DNA from: Flaveria trinervia
Taxonomy: Eukaryota; Streptophyta; Magnoliopsida; Asterales; Asteraceae
DNA length: 64,000 nt
Reading direction: 5' to 3'
Assembly: GCA_025506515.1 (NCBI GenBank)
Contig: CM046452.1
Coordinates: 98,984,311 to 99,048,310 of the forward strand
Below, piece by piece: positions 61,071 through 64,000 of this stretch. The notes under the pieces are model-generated. The model ran no database searches. It had not been told where the DNA came from and saw only the letters and a list, made by a program, of their open reading frames with translations. The first letter of the stretch is position 1. Each line of letters starts with the position of its first letter. The position numbers and the translations under genes are program-made.

Positions 61071-64000
61071 TATTATTCTTCAATATAGTATTTGGTTTCT
61101 AGATATATTATTTTTCTGATTTACATTGTTGGTCTCTAATAGATATTATGAAGAAAAATAATGCACATTACTAGGGTAAATATATGATTTTAAATCATAA
61201 AGTTTACATTATGTAAAAATGTGTTTGTTGGTTTTACCTTTTTTTAATTCACAACAAAATTTACAACACCATGAATTTTTATAAGGCGATGAAGTAAAAA
61301 CTATGGTTATTATTTACAATTTTTTAAATAAAATGGATATACATATATACACACACATATATATATCATCTATACATAATATGATATTTTTTGTTATAAA
61401 CTAATTCAAAGAAGCCTACATTTTATTACTAATAAAAAATAAGATTTGTGAACCAGGACCCGATCTAGCCAAGCAATGAACCAAACTTTGGGTTAAAATG
61501 AGTCAAGGTTAAACTATGTTCATCACAAAACAGATTCGGGTGAAATTTGAATCATGTCAATATAACTTGTCTTAAAAACTCTCCTCACCCTCCCCCTATT
61601 CTTGTTTGCTATCGATTTTAACTGGGTTTTTTTTCTTGATAAATTATTATAAAACACCGTAACATCTTGAACAAAACATTACACATAGTGCCTCCAACTG
61701 AATAAAACGACTTAAGTACCGGTATCCAATTTTGCCTAATTTTATTATTGGTACTAGACAGTAATGATGCTACTAAATATAAAAAAAGTGTCGATTATGT
61801 TTTGGTTCCGTTTTGGGACCTTTTGAATGTTTCACATTCAATGTTTAATATTACAAATGTTTCTATACAACTTTGAATGTTTTTCGTACTATAGCTCGTA
61901 AGCAGTATTTAATCATCACTTAAAACTTAATTTTTTAGCTAAAAAAAGGTCAAAGCGGTCCCAATCGATAAAGTACCAAACAACCGATAACGATATTCGT
62001 TACCCGCTTCCCTCAAATTCAGTTCGGTAGCAATACGGTACGATCCCATCCCTGATTTCATCTGACATTGTTATTGATCAGATATTTTCCTAGATAACGT
62101 TGTCAATTTCTGGTTGTTTTATTATTACAGGAACCAACTAGTTTTTAACTTGGTCCTAGAAAATAACAGTTGTAGAGGGCATAATGTTCAATTTAGGGGA
62201 ATATTGAAGAAACATAGTACTATAGTATGAGTGTGTAGCAGGATAAAATGTCACGATTTAAAGGGCCCATTTCTTTTTATGTTTTACCGGTGCTCGACAC
62301 ATCATCCGTTCAAACCCACTCTTCATGTGTTTATTTTATTTTATTTTATCATTATTATTATTTTTAATGCTTAACTCACACATTAAGTATGGGTGAACAA
62401 TAGATTAAATACAATGTAAATAGACAGGATAGATTGTTGTAATCTTAATTTTAGTTGATTGTTATTGCATTTAGTGTAACACCTAGCTCTAGCAACTTGC
62501 TAAATCTGGTATAATAGAAGTTAGTTTACCGTTCAAAAAATAAATTTGAAAAAAAAAAAGAAATTCATGCACCCAATAGACATATTTTCCAAAATATATA
62601 ATCTATCATTGTGTCCACGATAAAACGTGTAATCTTACATATATGTGTGTTATGCGGTTATCATAATACATAAGAATGTTATGATAATTGTAATCGCTCA
62701 TTATACTCTCTTTGCTCTTTTGCTCTTTTGATATACATGACAACACTATGTACATGTATATTATAATTTTTTACATGTCTACTTAAAAAGTTGTTTTGTA
62801 AGAAAACGCAATATAAACTGATTATTTTTATATATTATAACACATAAGTTACTTAATTATGTATTAATTTTCGTTTAATTCTTATGGAATTTAAAATCGA
62901 AATATGATCATTTTAGTCAAAATCGGTGTAAATGACTAATTTAAAAGTCTGATACACCTATCTGTAGCCTTTTGAAGTGATGTGTTTTACTATAAAGAAT
63001 ACCTATGTTTTGCTTTAGGTTATTGTAAAAGTGATTACAATTATCATTTTTAACAAGAGGTTATGTTGAGAGTTTTATAAGATGAACAATTTTCTAATAA
63101 AATGTATCTTAGACGATAACACTAGTTTTTGTTGAATATACAATTTTCATCTAAATGAATACCCATAGTTATATGCAAAAAAAAGTTAAAAAAAAGGCGA
63201 CAACAATATTATTTGATAACGTTAATTTCTTTTAATAATTTTCAAATTTCTTTAATCGTCATTGATTTATACTGTTTTGGTTACTTTACAAAATACTTGA
63301 TTATTGTTAGCGGATGAGTATAGAAAATAAACAAATACTACAATAAGATAAAAGAACAAAAATATATCCTTTATTTGATGTGCTTGTTTTGAAGTTTTGA
63401 GTATTTAACTTGTGAGTAGCAATCCGATGCAAACTTTTTATATATTTGATTCTTCAAATAGCAAAGCCTTATTTTTAAGCCACTTATTAAGGATGTTACA
63501 TAATGTTTGGGGTACCGTACTTGGATAAAACTCTTCATATAAAGAGTACTTATTTATTTGGTTAGAAATCAGAATAATTCTCTAAATAACCTTGCAAAAG
63601 AATAGTATAGTTTTTTTATTTTTCTAAATTAACCATAATACTTCACTATTTGTACAATAAATTTAACTTATACTATATAATTATTAACTTTTTATTTTTA
63701 AAAATTAATTGCAAAACTTTTATTAGTTTGGCCACAAGTTTTTTTCACTCTTAACTTCAATAAACCTACAATATGAAGATATTTCTAACCACCATTATCA
63801 AACATATAAACTTAAATTTTAAACTTAACACATATGAAAAATCATGAAAATTATATTTTGGTTTCAGTTGCATAAAAATGACACGATTTCTCTTTCTTAG
63901 TTTACAAAACTGAGAATATACTATCGTGATGTTCTTTTATTTACATCTCAATATTATTTTATTAAAAAACAACGTTACAGATTTCCTACAATATCAACAA
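61071..64000. other. AT-rich intergenic region
   Basis: No gene, RNA or clear element was recognised. Only small runs such as TATTTTATTTTATTTTATC near 62331 are seen. Confidence 0.55.

Overview
The window is plant nuclear DNA, almost certainly from a core eudicot and most likely Asteraceae. Evidence: very AT-rich intergenic sequence, GT-AG intron-exon genes, long-LTR Ty3/gypsy chromoviruses primed by initiator-Met tRNA, a CACTA transposon end, and a terpene synthase whose N-terminal RP-x8-W motif and overall sequence resemble the composite-family germacrene-type sesquiterpene synthases. The family placement rests on remembered protein resemblance, not a search.

Layout. 1-8321: Ty3/gypsy chromovirus 1 (+ strand), entering at the last 334 bp of its 5' LTR, with an extra coiled-coil/acidic reading frame upstream of gag, a decayed gag-pol and a 2.1-kb 3' LTR full of a TATG-rich tandem repeat. 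It sits inside the reverse transcriptase of an older relative, element C (8322-13561: RT scrap, polypurine tract, full LTR, PBS plus leader, then a truncated LTR). 13562-15000: a large TAT/TATAT microsatellite and a 54-bp minisatellite. 15225-15709: CACTA subterminal repeats and right end. 18999-21764: a seven-exon TPS-a sesquiterpene synthase with two one-base frame breaks. 23.15-24.14 kb: diverged tandem repeats. 28101-29570: an intact five-exon PCBER/isoflavone-reductase-like gene. 30424-40795: a young chromovirus B on the minus strand with nearly identical LTRs. 42466-46481: an eleven-exon gene for an RFC3-type clamp-loader subunit with a long basic, Ser/Pro-rich N-terminus. 52638-54729: an intact three-exon gene for a conserved coiled-coil, C-terminally membrane-anchored plant protein of unknown function. 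54.7-64 kb: AT-rich intergenic DNA with a probable MITE.

How the parts relate. The four host genes lie on the plus strand and show no operon-like logic. The terpene synthase and the reductase are both specialised-metabolism genes about 6 kb apart, which may be coincidence. The retrotransposons make up roughly a third of the window and share a conserved leader hairpin, a conserved imperfect palindrome before the polypurine tract, and tRNA-like A-box/B-box segments inside the LTRs of two of them.

A caution. Most frame breaks in the terpene synthase, the RFC3-like gene and element B are single-base losses, several within short homopolymers, and the two LTRs of B differ mostly by homopolymer length. 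This looks more like consensus error from long reads than biological decay. Element 1 is different: it carries true nonsense substitutions.
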